From a virus, in the IMG/VR virus record IMGVR_UViG_3300017757_000035, positions 1 through 39,473 of that record: a stretch of DNA of 39,473 nucleotides, one strand, 5' to 3'. Of this stretch, positions 19,201-26,543 are shown piece after piece (the first letter of the stretch is position 1; each line of letters opens with the position of its first letter). The notes below the pieces were generated by a model. That model had not been told where the DNA came from. It saw nothing but the letters and a program-made list of their open reading frames with translations, and ran no database searches. Position numbers and translations under genes: made by a program.

Positions 19201-20020
19201 AACATTAAACTACAAACAGAGTAATGATGCTAAGACAGTTTCCTTTAGTGAAGAAAGTAAAGGCTGGGTTAGTTTTAAATCTTTTATACCTCAAGTAGGG
19301 GGAAGCGTTGGAGGTAAGTATATAACAGCTGTTTCTAGAAATCTTTTCAACGTTGGTAACACTTATATAGCTGGTGCATATAGACACTACGAAGATGTTA
19401 CAGACAACACTACTGGTAGAGTAAAAAATAGAAATACATTTTATCCACCATACAATATAGAGGAACAGACAAATGATGTATTGGACAAATTTTATAAAGA
19501 ATCTGAAATTTGGGTTACCTTTAATGACATGCCAAGTGTAGTTAAGAATTTTAGAGCGGTTAACTACGAGGGTACTCAAGCTAAGGTGAATAGGTTTATA
19601 ACATATAGTGGGAAAGGGGATAATGAGTATTATAACTTAAATGAAAAAGATGGGTGGACAGCATCTGAAATAAGAACAGATAGGTCTTTCTTAGAGGGAG
19701 CTTTTAGAAACTCTGGCGAAGCTGAAGATTTTAAAGACAAGGAGGGGAAATGGTTTTCTCATATAAAAGGAGCACCTAGACCAAATTGGTCAAGTTTATC
19801 GTATAGTCCAGATCAAGAAAGCTTCTACATAAAAGAATTCAGCATGCAAGGTCTAGGCACATCAATAGAGGAACCTATAGATCCAAACATTATAACAGGT
19901 TGTATGGATGAGAGCGCTAACAATTATGATCCAGCAGCAGAAGTAGCCTGTGATGATTGTTGCGATTATACAGTTACCATCACTGCAACAGGGGACATGA
20001 TAGACGAACCAACAGATTAA
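13220..20020 (+). CDS. Giant tail hub-like protein (T7 gp12 / P22 gp10-like ends) with a Cys-rich C-terminal motif
   Basis: A 2266-residue structural protein. The N-terminus (GGKMNKDLDERILPDGQYRD, then AMNIQV) matches the opening of tail hub or DNA-stabilisation proteins of many marine podoviruses. Near the C-terminus, residues about 1913-1964 (GTAVPFAGDYGISKNPESLS; YRLYFTDMQRGAVMRLSRDG) look like beta-propeller blades, followed by WVSFKSFIPQ and KEGKWFSHIKG, again typical of these tail proteins. The centre (about 250-1750) is beta-rich with many Gly/Asp/Trp and several Cys (CDDDDADCEDD, TRCGNSSSKGCHPYD), suggesting inserted surface domains. Residues 2227-2250 carry GCMDESANNYDPAAEV plus three Cys. 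Probably the central tail nozzle, possibly with receptor-binding insertions. Confidence 0.72.
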   Translation: MPQIKKDFSGGKMNKDLDERILPDGQYRDAMNIQVRTTGSDSSSSATDGGTGNAGAVQNIKGNVKIVNSDKIHYEKDYGGDFNVQSRFVGQCVNEKDNSIYHFIASPDMQTVVSQLQDYAAATLMGVLSDPLLATKIFVDTIVEYKTEHITQAQIEVSESITPVVVDYYGAILPKTDLVAANSLPSPQGWVSATFSSGMGKYFKPGMIFNAYNISSQVIISNADGSGAPEVYAVDGDKVTFHNEINSLNWNDVRYVTLRAPRVLNFPSSTGDISKTITGINIVDDLLFWTDNQNPTAIDPYIGEPKKINITRCKAGSEANIGASKWIKHTQIKLKDPNDSSLLIDYVDPSTTSIGVPEQPLSPSVDNNMKPEHVTVIRKAPTMAPTVHMKVSDREGTTVVNTFTADFGSWNNPGQEELANIALGSVLTIPFTADLAGTGDNDPELFNLVDYQVNDIITFTEQTWDSSNSWITAVIDDINWTDDDPNTTAVEESGYKVLTIRLLTINQELTPIDIDEATGEPTIDGQGDWTITLEERDPLFELKFGRFSTRYRYVDGEYSNFGPWSEIAFLPGPFLFDHKNGYNKGMSNTVRSLTIEDFIPHQRIRSSDMVAVDLLYKNTESPNVYIVKTITKGRDPEWDRYVINNELDDTKTSFGRMNITSEMIYKTVANNQNLRAWDNVPRSALAQEIAANRLVYSNYVQGYEIINKPGLIQNLKNYTTPTSSKPLKSMKTIRDYQVGIVYGDKYGRETPVFSPGYLNEIYPGSDRWEHIPNSFRVPKTFSAMSNTVELKQLWGETNEGIPDDWISYVKYYIKETSNEYYNVVMDRWYDAEDGNVWISFASADRNKIDEDTYLILKNKHGQDEAVTEKARYKVIAIENEAPDFIKRKSKSMGTIDLGTMSATNSGSGPLDFPQWEHAQDMFGDSMNPIGTSPIELMSATEMRVAPFAWNGFLDSYSMVGNDSELEFRWKATSGSQMVAGNTWRTLTYFNVIECDDDDADCEDDGLAGIRWDKPFEDSADMFDLLVNAVGTNPLPDITYMIEFREMAVSNKPEFDGKFFVKLEKDDMLMTTVLNLTGIQTEYNIADSFAVAYVDNAEYNPSDMESQYAGVGSDPSNPTVDPMPRRNYKWMNQAGVAGSTTNPLNFGDGDDDIEALYGFEEEFTWSDGSTEFIPTNVDNSNGGGGTNIGEQNITNTQAGGLVGENAAVNSMFPGSNSSTRCGNSSSKGCHPYDAEFMALGCWSTEGPPTSGYGEDDMGSLIYNRTVETHRWWEWFMRFAQSNSGSQGGTGTKIWIDGMRSRNTQLNNDGSSISYWKPTGFDPGVISSTGSDGNIFNPTGSQLGRLCFAMQGTDWPGEVESDEYRFKQAMTSYGTLFKFLKDPTNTIYMIIGKATNDGLMPYNSRNHGQLGWAVGGGTISSATPGGGLVASFMNINPIHANGYETPSSATGESWEDGINSFITIGNGCSACNFMMGVNNVLGSANPLGDEGSCHRVGYRVEFRRFDTQGGGLANSDTGTGDLGVDTTIWDPRGLVCHDGREAMRIAILSEATSGGEVVIPTRDPAIWETEPKEDVGLDIYYEASNAIPNKLTSENTANFAPYNSRVRLRRFENGGYNYSYDQTSAGTITNGLPQLVVGESDATPDAKGLYVKYLGYTKTNSIVGLGATQLIPPNLTNLEDVTDGFLQFGTYDGGFDVPYGLISLEEDTFFTFTHPDGTVTMAKIVSHMQPMNKDGEDLVWNQAADLGQGAWMDGNFVGLTQTKEALFRETDTQTGFFKIDSDVWKYPVELSWHNCWSYGNGVESDRIRDDFNANQVDNGVKVSSVLLDYGRERRGSGMIYSGIYNSTSGTNKLNEFNMAEKITKDINPSYGSIQALKTRDTDMVVLTEDKVLKVTTNKDALYNADGNPQLLASNRVLGTAVPFAGDYGISKNPESLSWDQYRLYFTDMQRGAVMRLSRDGLTPISNVGMKSWFRDQLPKTNKLLGTFDVVNGEYNLTLNYKQSNDAKTVSFSEESKGWVSFKSFIPQVGGSVGGKYITAVSRNLFNVGNTYIAGAYRHYEDVTDNTTGRVKNRNTFYPPYNIEEQTNDVLDKFYKESEIWVTFNDMPSVVKNFRAVNYEGTQAKVNRFITYSGKGDNEYYNLNEKDGWTASEIRTDRSFLEGAFRNSGEAEDFKDKEGKWFSHIKGAPRPNWSSLSYSPDQESFYIKEFSMQGLGTSIEEPIDPNIITGCMDESANNYDPAAEVACDDCCDYTVTITATGDMIDEPTD

Positions 20021-20031
20021 TAAATTAAATT

Positions 20032-21996
20032 ATGAGCGGAAGTGTACATTATTCAATAAATCAAGTAACAACATTACAATCAAACTCTGGGCAAACACTA
20101 CCCTCTGATGAAGGGGGTAATGGAATGGGAATAGTTGGTGAAGCTGTAACGGGTTTAACAACTGGTCAGTACTTAATGTTTGAACTCATTCCAGATGCTG
20201 GATGGTATGTTGAGCCAGATATGTTTAAGTTAAAGGGAGTTGATGGCAACACGATATGGACAAACAACCAAATGCAGGGCATCTTAGGCTATAAATGGAA
20301 CGATCAAGTTGTAAACGGAATAAATATATTTCCAGACTACATAGATGAAGTTACTATATTTAGAGGTGGATGGGACGGTGGTCTTAGTGCTGTAAACTCT
20401 AGTGATAATGAGGTTACTTTTGAATCTCAAGATTATCAAGGAAATAATTATACTAGTAGAGTTTTTGTTAAAGTTATATTTACTGATACTTTTATAGTTC
20501 CAGCTACATGGCAACCAGAGTTTACAATTGTTTTAGATATAGATGGTGACGCACTAGAAATACCTATTGAAGATAATGGTAACGAGGTACAATCCCAGTC
20601 ATTTAACTTTGAAATTGAAATGGCAAATGGTGCAGATAGCAACTGTACAATTGTATTTGCTCCAGCTACAGGAAGAAAGTGGTGGATGGGGATGCCCGGG
20701 GTTGGTTCTTGGGGTGACACTTATGGATTTTATAATACTGGTACACATAACTTTCACTTAGATAACGATACTAATACTTCATGGAGGCGTAGGATTACTT
20801 TTGAGAAACCAAGTGGTGCTTCAGCTGATATACCAATAGCGAGTACAAATGGTAGTGACTACGGGATGTCAAATATTTACCCGCCTGATACATCTGGGGA
20901 AACGTGGGTTTGGATAGTTCCAAAACCAGGTTACACTCTTAATTCTAATTGCCTTAGCGTGAAACAATATGGTAATACCGACTCGGTTGAGCCAAGTGTA
21001 TTTGGTAATAGAATTGATCAAGATCAAGGTACTACACACACTAGTGTTATCCCACTGTGGTCGGGTGGTAGTAGTCCTGATAATGGATGGGGATATGATC
21101 CTGCAGCTGGAGAAGTTATGCCATCATCACCAGCAATGTTTAAACAACAAATGTGGATACATGGTCCGCAGTATATGCTACCAGAAATTGGAGGTAATGT
21201 AATAGAGGATCCTAGTACTTGGGTGGCAGGCAATAACACAACAGCTGGGGATGCTTATTGGTCTTGGTTAGATAATTTTGAAGGAAATAATGTACAGTAT
21301 TTAATTAATAACTTTTTTGGAGAATATACAACTTATGTAAACAACACAACTAACGTGGTGTATGGTGTCTCTATATATTCACATATTAACAACTACTATG
21401 GACCAGCAATAGAAGTAAAGAATGATGGAGGTGATTGGGTATCGTATAATTATAATAATTTAAACCAGATACTACCATCATCAACACCAACAGAAACAGT
21501 GTGGAACGCAAGTGGATTCTCTGGGTGGGGAAGTTATCAATATGGTAGTCACATTAACAACTCCGGAATATATTTCTTTAACACGAACCAGATGTTTTCT
21601 ACCGACACAAACGTATGGCTAATGAATAGTAATGTACAAGCAGGCGGTGTTATGAGTGATTGGTCAGTAAGTAGTTGGACTGGCAGTTTTGGTGATATCG
21701 ATGGTGATGGTGTTTATTCTTCTACCTCTTTTGATAAATGGAGATACCCATGGGATTGGTGGGAGAATGACGAGGGTGGCGATCCATTTCCTTATGGTAA
21801 AGATACAGCTAAAATTCCAGCACCATACTGTGCTTCTGATTACGAGGGTAACGCTGTTGGTATGGTTTTAGCTGGATTTAGTAGATATGTTCCAGGAGCA
21901 CAACCATCTGATATAAAAATAAAAATATACGGAAGCGCTATGCCTAATGACAACAATCAAGAGTGCGTAGATTACGATGTAGAAATAACGTTTTAA
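20032..21996 (+). CDS. Hypothetical beta-rich virion protein with a DxDxDG loop (654 aa)
   Basis: A 654-residue protein, rich in Gly, Asn, Thr, Trp and Tyr, poor in Lys, with no membrane segment; almost certainly beta-structured. Residues 555-560 read D-I-D-G-D-G, a calcium-binding-loop type motif, inside a Trp-rich stretch (DKWRYPWDWW). The N-terminus (LTTGQYLMFELIPDAGWYVE; MFKLKGVDGNTIWTNNQMQG) and the middle share the style of Ig-like or bacterial surface beta domains, but no family is recognised. Location right after the hub-like gene, 11 bases away, suggests a tail appendage. Confidence 0.6.
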   Translation: MSGSVHYSINQVTTLQSNSGQTLPSDEGGNGMGIVGEAVTGLTTGQYLMFELIPDAGWYVEPDMFKLKGVDGNTIWTNNQMQGILGYKWNDQVVNGINIFPDYIDEVTIFRGGWDGGLSAVNSSDNEVTFESQDYQGNNYTSRVFVKVIFTDTFIVPATWQPEFTIVLDIDGDALEIPIEDNGNEVQSQSFNFEIEMANGADSNCTIVFAPATGRKWWMGMPGVGSWGDTYGFYNTGTHNFHLDNDTNTSWRRRITFEKPSGASADIPIASTNGSDYGMSNIYPPDTSGETWVWIVPKPGYTLNSNCLSVKQYGNTDSVEPSVFGNRIDQDQGTTHTSVIPLWSGGSSPDNGWGYDPAAGEVMPSSPAMFKQQMWIHGPQYMLPEIGGNVIEDPSTWVAGNNTTAGDAYWSWLDNFEGNNVQYLINNFFGEYTTYVNNTTNVVYGVSIYSHINNYYGPAIEVKNDGGDWVSYNYNNLNQILPSSTPTETVWNASGFSGWGSYQYGSHINNSGIYFFNTNQMFSTDTNVWLMNSNVQAGGVMSDWSVSSWTGSFGDIDGDGVYSSTSFDKWRYPWDWWENDEGGDPFPYGKDTAKIPAPYCASDYEGNAVGMVLAGFSRYVPGAQPSDIKIKIYGSAMPNDNNQECVDYDVEITF

Positions 21997-21997
21997 C

Positions 21998-23347
21998 ATG
22001 GCTAAAGATACTTTAAAAAATAAAAACACTATAGAAATAATTCCAGTTGGAAGGGATGCTACCATTACTACCACTGATGCTGGTACTGACCAAGAGAAAA
22101 AACACTTTAGGTTTCGAGGAAGAGTTGTTAAGGGAAAACCAACATTAGTTGGACAGTTAAAAATAACATCCGACCAAGATGAGTACAGGTATATAAACAA
22201 AAATGCTTCAGCTTTACCAGATGTGTCTAATATAGAAAGGGGGTTGGGTAGTAATATAAATTTAAAATTAAAATCTAAAAATATCGATACCCGTGGTTTA
22301 AGTGTTGAGCATGTCTATGATATCTTCTATACAGCTAAGGGTAATTCTAAGGGTAAAAACAATACGTTAAAATACTCTATACCAACTACAAATAGAACGT
22401 GGAAAAAAGTTAATGGTGAAAGCAAAAGACCTGCTACCGCAGGCAAGTATATATACAACGTCAAATACGATAAGAACAATATTGACAGCAAGGGTGGTGT
22501 TAGAAAGTTTACTGTAACAGGTGAGCCAGGGGCTAGTTTTGATTTTGTAATCATGAAATATAATGACTATATAGATGAAAACAATAAACGTTTAAACTAC
22601 ACTGAGTCGGTAGTATTAGACGCTCAGTACTTAATACAAGACTTACTAGATAGTGAAAAAGTCGGTCACGGTGTGGTTGTTGATAAGGTTTATAGAGGCA
22701 AAATAGATTCTAGTGGGAAAAAAGAATTTGTTCAATATTTTAATAAATTAGATGGTTCAGATAACGTTAGATATTCTATAAATATAAAAGCAAAATCAAT
22801 TAGTAAGTTAGAATCAAGTAGAATTAAAAAACAATGGGAGCGCTCTCCCCTTGGGTGGGATGGTTGGTACAGGAAAGATATAAATCAAGTTATATCACCT
22901 ATAATTACATTTAGAATAAAAACCACTTCAGCGGGGAAAGACAATATGACCATAAATGGAACACCCATAACATCTGCTAGGCCTTATATCTTAAAACGCA
23001 TAGTCACAAATAATGGTGCTATTAAAGCTAGTGAAACAAATTTTTCAGTAACTTACAATCTAGTTATAACAGGTCATGGTTTAACTATAGTTAATAGGGC
23101 TGGTGTTTTTCCTGTTGGTAACATAGTTTTTGACAACTCAGGTGGAAACAGTAGTTGGGCTAATAGTGATTATAATACTAATGGCGGAACATTAATAAAC
23201 ATATCAAACATCGTAAGAGATGACAACATAGCTGGTGATGCTACTGACGTTAAGGCAGACGTAAAGTTTGACGTAGTTATAGAACAGTTGGGGTCAAAAC
23301 ACGTGACGTTTGATTTGGACTTATCTAACCATTTTACAATATCTTAA
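21998..23347 (+). CDS. Hypothetical virion-associated protein (449 aa)
   Basis: A 449-residue basic protein of unrecognised family, starting one base after the previous stop. It is beta-rich with many Lys, Asn and Thr; segments such as KHFRFRGRVVKGKPTLVGQL, ARPYILKRIVTNNGAIKAS and a final KADVKFDVVIEQLGSKHVTF have the alternation of beta sandwiches. No signal peptide, no membrane helix and no catalytic motif is visible. Its tight coupling to the previous gene suggests that the two products work in the same tail structure; otherwise function is unknown. Confidence 0.6.
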   Translation: MAKDTLKNKNTIEIIPVGRDATITTTDAGTDQEKKHFRFRGRVVKGKPTLVGQLKITSDQDEYRYINKNASALPDVSNIERGLGSNINLKLKSKNIDTRGLSVEHVYDIFYTAKGNSKGKNNTLKYSIPTTNRTWKKVNGESKRPATAGKYIYNVKYDKNNIDSKGGVRKFTVTGEPGASFDFVIMKYNDYIDENNKRLNYTESVVLDAQYLIQDLLDSEKVGHGVVVDKVYRGKIDSSGKKEFVQYFNKLDGSDNVRYSINIKAKSISKLESSRIKKQWERSPLGWDGWYRKDINQVISPIITFRIKTTSAGKDNMTINGTPITSARPYILKRIVTNNGAIKASETNFSVTYNLVITGHGLTIVNRAGVFPVGNIVFDNSGGNSSWANSDYNTNGGTLINISNIVRDDNIAGDATDVKADVKFDVVIEQLGSKHVTFDLDLSNHFTIS

Positions 23348-23357
23348 TAATTAAAAT

Positions 23358-23771
23358 ATGGCACAAACTGTATATACTTACTTACCTTATCCAGTAAATC
23401 AATCACTACAAGTTGGTGATCAAGTTTACATTACTAATACCGTTCAGCAATACGCTGGTTACGATGAAACATGGGAGCTGTCTACTGGAGAAGTAGAATA
23501 CGTTGGTGCAATAACAGCTATAACAAATATATCATTTGCAACACCAAGTGATAATATAACGGACAATGATCCTATTTTAGCAGTTAAACTAGATATCTTT
23601 TCAGTGTTTATTGATGAAATACCAGTTGGTAGTTTTTTGTTTTTTGGAAAGAGAAGAGAGGCTAATGAGTCATCTATGTTAGGGTACTACAGTGAAATGA
23701 AATTTGAAAATAATTCTAAAGAAAGAGCTGAGTTATTTTCAGTTGGTGCTGAGATAACACAAAGTAGCTAA
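23358..23771 (+). CDS. Small hypothetical virion-associated protein (137 aa)
   Basis: A 137-residue protein with a beta-rich body: LQVGDQVYITNTV, then GEVEYVGAITAITNISFATP, LAVKLDIFSVFIDEIPVGSF and FLFFGKRREANESSMLGYYS. The VGDQVYI strand, a short insertion and EVEYVGAI give an OB/SH3-like impression. The last part (SSMLGYYSEMKFENNSKERA) has the look of a C-terminal strand that contacts a partner; similar endings occur in marine phage virion proteins as I recall, without named function. It ends the beta-protein cluster and is followed by a 56-base A/T-rich gap. Confidence 0.6.
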   Translation: MAQTVYTYLPYPVNQSLQVGDQVYITNTVQQYAGYDETWELSTGEVEYVGAITAITNISFATPSDNITDNDPILAVKLDIFSVFIDEIPVGSFLFFGKRREANESSMLGYYSEMKFENNSKERAELFSVGAEITQSS

Positions 23772-23827
23772 ATAATCAACAAAAAATGTAACTATATAAA
23801 AGTAAATATTAATTAAAGAAATATACA

Positions 23828-25084
23828 ATGGGTTTTAAATTAAGGTCTGGTAATAGTAGTGGTTTTAAAATGATGGGTAGCTCAGCTAGTCCGTATAAAG
23901 AAGAGAAGGAAAATACAAAACCGGAGAAAACAGAAACTCCAAAACCGGAGAAAACAGAGACTCCAAAACCAGAGACTCCAAAAACAGAGACTCCAAAAAC
24001 AGATCCAGCTCCAAAGCCATCTCCACAACCGTCAGACGACCCGTCTATTGATCCAGATGACCCAATGGGTGGATTTGAACCTGGAGAAAATCTCAAGGGT
24101 AGTGGTTATGAGTATAATACTAATACCGGTGAAATAGTGAAAAGCGATTACACAGACGATTTAGATCCAGTGACAGAAGCAATACCTGAAGAGTCCGATT
24201 TTACTAGTGGAACAAGAGGCCACACAGGGAATGTTATTCAAAGAGATTACTACGAATCTGACGATCCTGAAAACAAAAGTGATTATTATATTGATAAATA
24301 CAATACCAGGGAGAGTATGAATGAAAGACAAGTAGCCGGTTATGGTGTTCCTTATGGCAGTGACCAGTTTAGCGACGTTAGACCATCACACACTGACCCA
24401 GATACTGGTGAGGTTGTTTTTATGGGAACAGATCAACAATATGGTGATGATATAGCTATACCTTATGGTGGTGTCACGGATTCAGATGCAGCTTCAATTG
24501 GTGTTTCAGAGGCTACAGGTGGAGATGATAAATGGGGAGGTAAAGAAAAACTTCAGAATTACGGAGATGGTCTTACAGAGGGTGCGATTGACAATATACA
24601 GGACACTGTAACAGGTAGGGATAAAGTAGAGGGAGAAATTATAGCTGGAGATGATCAAGGTAAAACAATGAAACTAGTTGAAGGTAGGGGAGGTAATTTG
24701 ATTTCTAAAAAGGTAATAAAAGACGGACCGCTTGGTTTAAAGAGAGAAAAGGAAGTTCATAAAAAAACAAACAAAGGTGGAGTTAGTTACAACTCTGAAA
24801 CTGGTGAACTAGAGTATAGTAAGGGGGCTGTTGTTTCTACAAGAAAAACTATTAATCCAGAAACTGGAAAAATGGAAAAAAAGAAATATATAAACGGTAG
24901 AGAGTTAACTCCGGAATATAAGGAACAAATTAAACAGGCTAAGAAAAACGCAAAGCAACAAAAGAAAAATAATAAAAAAGCATCAAAAGTTAAAAAGGAG
25001 CACGAGAAACGAAATAAAGCTCTTAGGTTCAACGAAGCTAGTGGTGAGTGGGAGAAGAATCCTAATTACGAACCAATGGTATAA
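23828..25084 (+). CDS. Disordered virion-type protein with FKLRS/SGFKMMGSS/ASPYK N-terminus (418 aa)
   Basis: A 418-residue hydrophilic protein. Residues 3-24 read FKLRSGNSSGFKMMGSSAS then PYK, an N-terminus almost repeated in the next gene's product. It is followed by a Pro/Glu/Thr/Lys repeat region (about 25-75) encoded by tandem DNA repeats, a Gly/Asp/Ser-rich central part with little predicted structure, and a very basic helix near the end (EQIKQAKKNAKQQKKNNKKA). No enzyme motif is visible. Its place before an S74-domain protein and the giant protein suggests an internal, ejected or tail-associated protein. Function unknown. Confidence 0.6.
   Translation: MGFKLRSGNSSGFKMMGSSASPYKEEKENTKPEKTETPKPEKTETPKPETPKTETPKTDPAPKPSPQPSDDPSIDPDDPMGGFEPGENLKGSGYEYNTNTGEIVKSDYTDDLDPVTEAIPEESDFTSGTRGHTGNVIQRDYYESDDPENKSDYYIDKYNTRESMNERQVAGYGVPYGSDQFSDVRPSHTDPDTGEVVFMGTDQQYGDDIAIPYGGVTDSDAASIGVSEATGGDDKWGGKEKLQNYGDGLTEGAIDNIQDTVTGRDKVEGEIIAGDDQGKTMKLVEGRGGNLISKKVIKDGPLGLKREKEVHKKTNKGGVSYNSETGELEYSKGAVVSTRKTINPETGKMEKKKYINGRELTPEYKEQIKQAKKNAKQQKKNNKKASKVKKEHEKRNKALRFNEASGEWEKNPNYEPMV
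23918..23995 (+). repeat. In-frame tandem repeat encoding P-E-K-T-E-T-P type units
   Basis: Two 24-base units (23918-23941 and 23942-23965, differing at one base in the direct reading) are followed by two 15-base shorter forms (23966-23980 and 23981-23995), all ending CTCCA. All units are multiples of 3, so the frame is kept and a charged, Pro-rich flexible linker is produced. Confidence 0.85.
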
Positions 25085-25102
25085 ATAATAAAAATTAAGA
25101 AA

Positions 25103-26521
25103 ATGTCAAAATTTAAACTAAGATCAGACGCAGCAAGCGGATTCAAAATGATGGGTTCGTCAAAACCAAAGAGTAGTGCATCGCCATATAATAAGGGTGT
25201 TAAAGACCCTTGGGGTGGTGATCATGAGGTGAAAGCTAAATCAGCTGCCGAAAGTTCTCCTAACAAAAGTGTAACCGCGGATAGAATTAATGAACTAAAA
25301 AGAAAAGGGCTTTATAAAGAAGGAACATCTTCCGATCCATATTATTCTAAAAACATGCGGTTTCATAATATGAGAAATCAAACTGAGGCTCCTAAAGACG
25401 CTGATTGGAATGATCCTCTTTTATACCAGGATTGGAATCAAGATCAATATGATATAGAAAATCCAGCTGACTTTATTAAAGATGGTCATAGAAGATTTAA
25501 TTTTGATAAAAATAAAAAAGGTAAATTAACAGCTAAAGGCAGAAAACAGAAAAGAGAACATGAAGCTTATTTAAATAGATTAGCTATGGATCCTTCTCAT
25601 AGTGACTTAAAGCGTGATAGAAGCAAACCGCAACTTCAAGCACATCAAAGAAAACAGGGTATGTCGCAGGTTCAAGATCCATATGGAAATTGGCACGTTG
25701 TTAATAGACATGGTAACTTAGTTGGTAATAGTCATAATTACTCTCCTGAAAGTAAAGCTTGGAGAAGAAAAGAAAGTTTAAATCCAGATTACGATCCAAA
25801 TGCCACTACTAACTTTAATGAAGATGGAACAATCTCGTTTGACCCAAATACTTTAGATTATAACGAGACTACTGAGGAAACAAACATTATAGATGATACT
25901 CCAGAAATAGTAAAAAATCAAAAAAAGAACGTTCAAAATGCAACGGTAACAACCGAGGAAGATGGTAGTACAACTGTTACAGATAACGATACTGGTGAGG
26001 TTGTTCAAGATAGTTTTAATCCGGTTGAAGAAAACAAAATAGAAGAAGAGATTGTGGGTGAGCCAGAGGAAAGTGCAAGCTTTGGAGATGCATTCCAAGC
26101 TGCTAGAGAACGTGGTGATAAAACATTTGAATTCGACGGTAAATCATATCACAGTAGACAAGCTGATGAATCACCTGAAGAGTGGTCGTCTAACATGGAG
26201 GCTATAAATCCTGATGACACTAGTATGCCAGAAGGAGCTCTCAAAGGTGATCAACCAGGGTTAGGTGATGGTTCTACTAATTTTGAGGATAGAGCTTATT
26301 TAGAAAAAAGAATTCAAAGTGGTGAAGCGACTGACGAAGAGAAAAGTAAATACGTTGACACTTACTCTGAGAATCACCTAGGTATTACAAAAGATGGTGT
26401 TACTGAGGGAACTGAATTTGAAAGCGTAGAGAAAGAAGTGGAGAAAGAAGTAGAACAAGAAGAGGCTAGTAATGAAGTTGAAAAAGAAGTTGAAAAAGAA
26501 GTTGAAAAAGAAGATGAATAA
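25103..26521 (+). CDS. Disordered virion-type protein, N-terminal paralogue of the preceding gene product (472 aa)
   Basis: A 472-residue hydrophilic protein. Its N-terminus FKLRSDAASGFKMMGSS (residues 4-20) followed by KPKSSASPYNKG closely repeats the previous gene's N-terminus, while the rest is unrelated in sequence. The middle is rich in Asp, Asn, Lys and Tyr with little visible structure; the end is a Val-Glu-Lys-Glu repeat helix (about 442-472). DNA identity between the two N-termini is low at third positions, so this is an old duplication or a maintained functional signal, not a recent copy. Probably a virion or ejected protein; enzymatic role not visible. Confidence 0.6.
   Translation: MSKFKLRSDAASGFKMMGSSKPKSSASPYNKGVKDPWGGDHEVKAKSAAESSPNKSVTADRINELKRKGLYKEGTSSDPYYSKNMRFHNMRNQTEAPKDADWNDPLLYQDWNQDQYDIENPADFIKDGHRRFNFDKNKKGKLTAKGRKQKREHEAYLNRLAMDPSHSDLKRDRSKPQLQAHQRKQGMSQVQDPYGNWHVVNRHGNLVGNSHNYSPESKAWRRKESLNPDYDPNATTNFNEDGTISFDPNTLDYNETTEETNIIDDTPEIVKNQKKNVQNATVTTEEDGSTTVTDNDTGEVVQDSFNPVEENKIEEEIVGEPEESASFGDAFQAARERGDKTFEFDGKSYHSRQADESPEEWSSNMEAINPDDTSMPEGALKGDQPGLGDGSTNFEDRAYLEKRIQSGEATDEEKSKYVDTYSENHLGITKDGVTEGTEFESVEKEVEKEVEQEEASNEVEKEVEKEVEKEDE
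26426..26518 (+). repeat. In-frame repeat encoding V-E-K-E units
   Basis: Repeated 12-base units of the form GAAGTTGAAAAA run up to the stop codon of the 472-residue gene, interrupted once by a short EEASN segment. The product is a strongly charged helix, likely a single helix or coiled coil. The units near the 3' end are nearly identical, so recent slippage expansion is likely. Confidence 0.75.
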
Positions 26522-26543
26522 TTTTAATTTAATATAATATAAT

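Noticed and set aside
24955-25015. Frameshift-prone A-runs in the lysine-rich region (AAAGAAAAATAATAAAAAAG)
   Set aside because: The frame continues normally to a stop with a sensible C-terminus, and no downstream overlapping frame would be gained by slipping.
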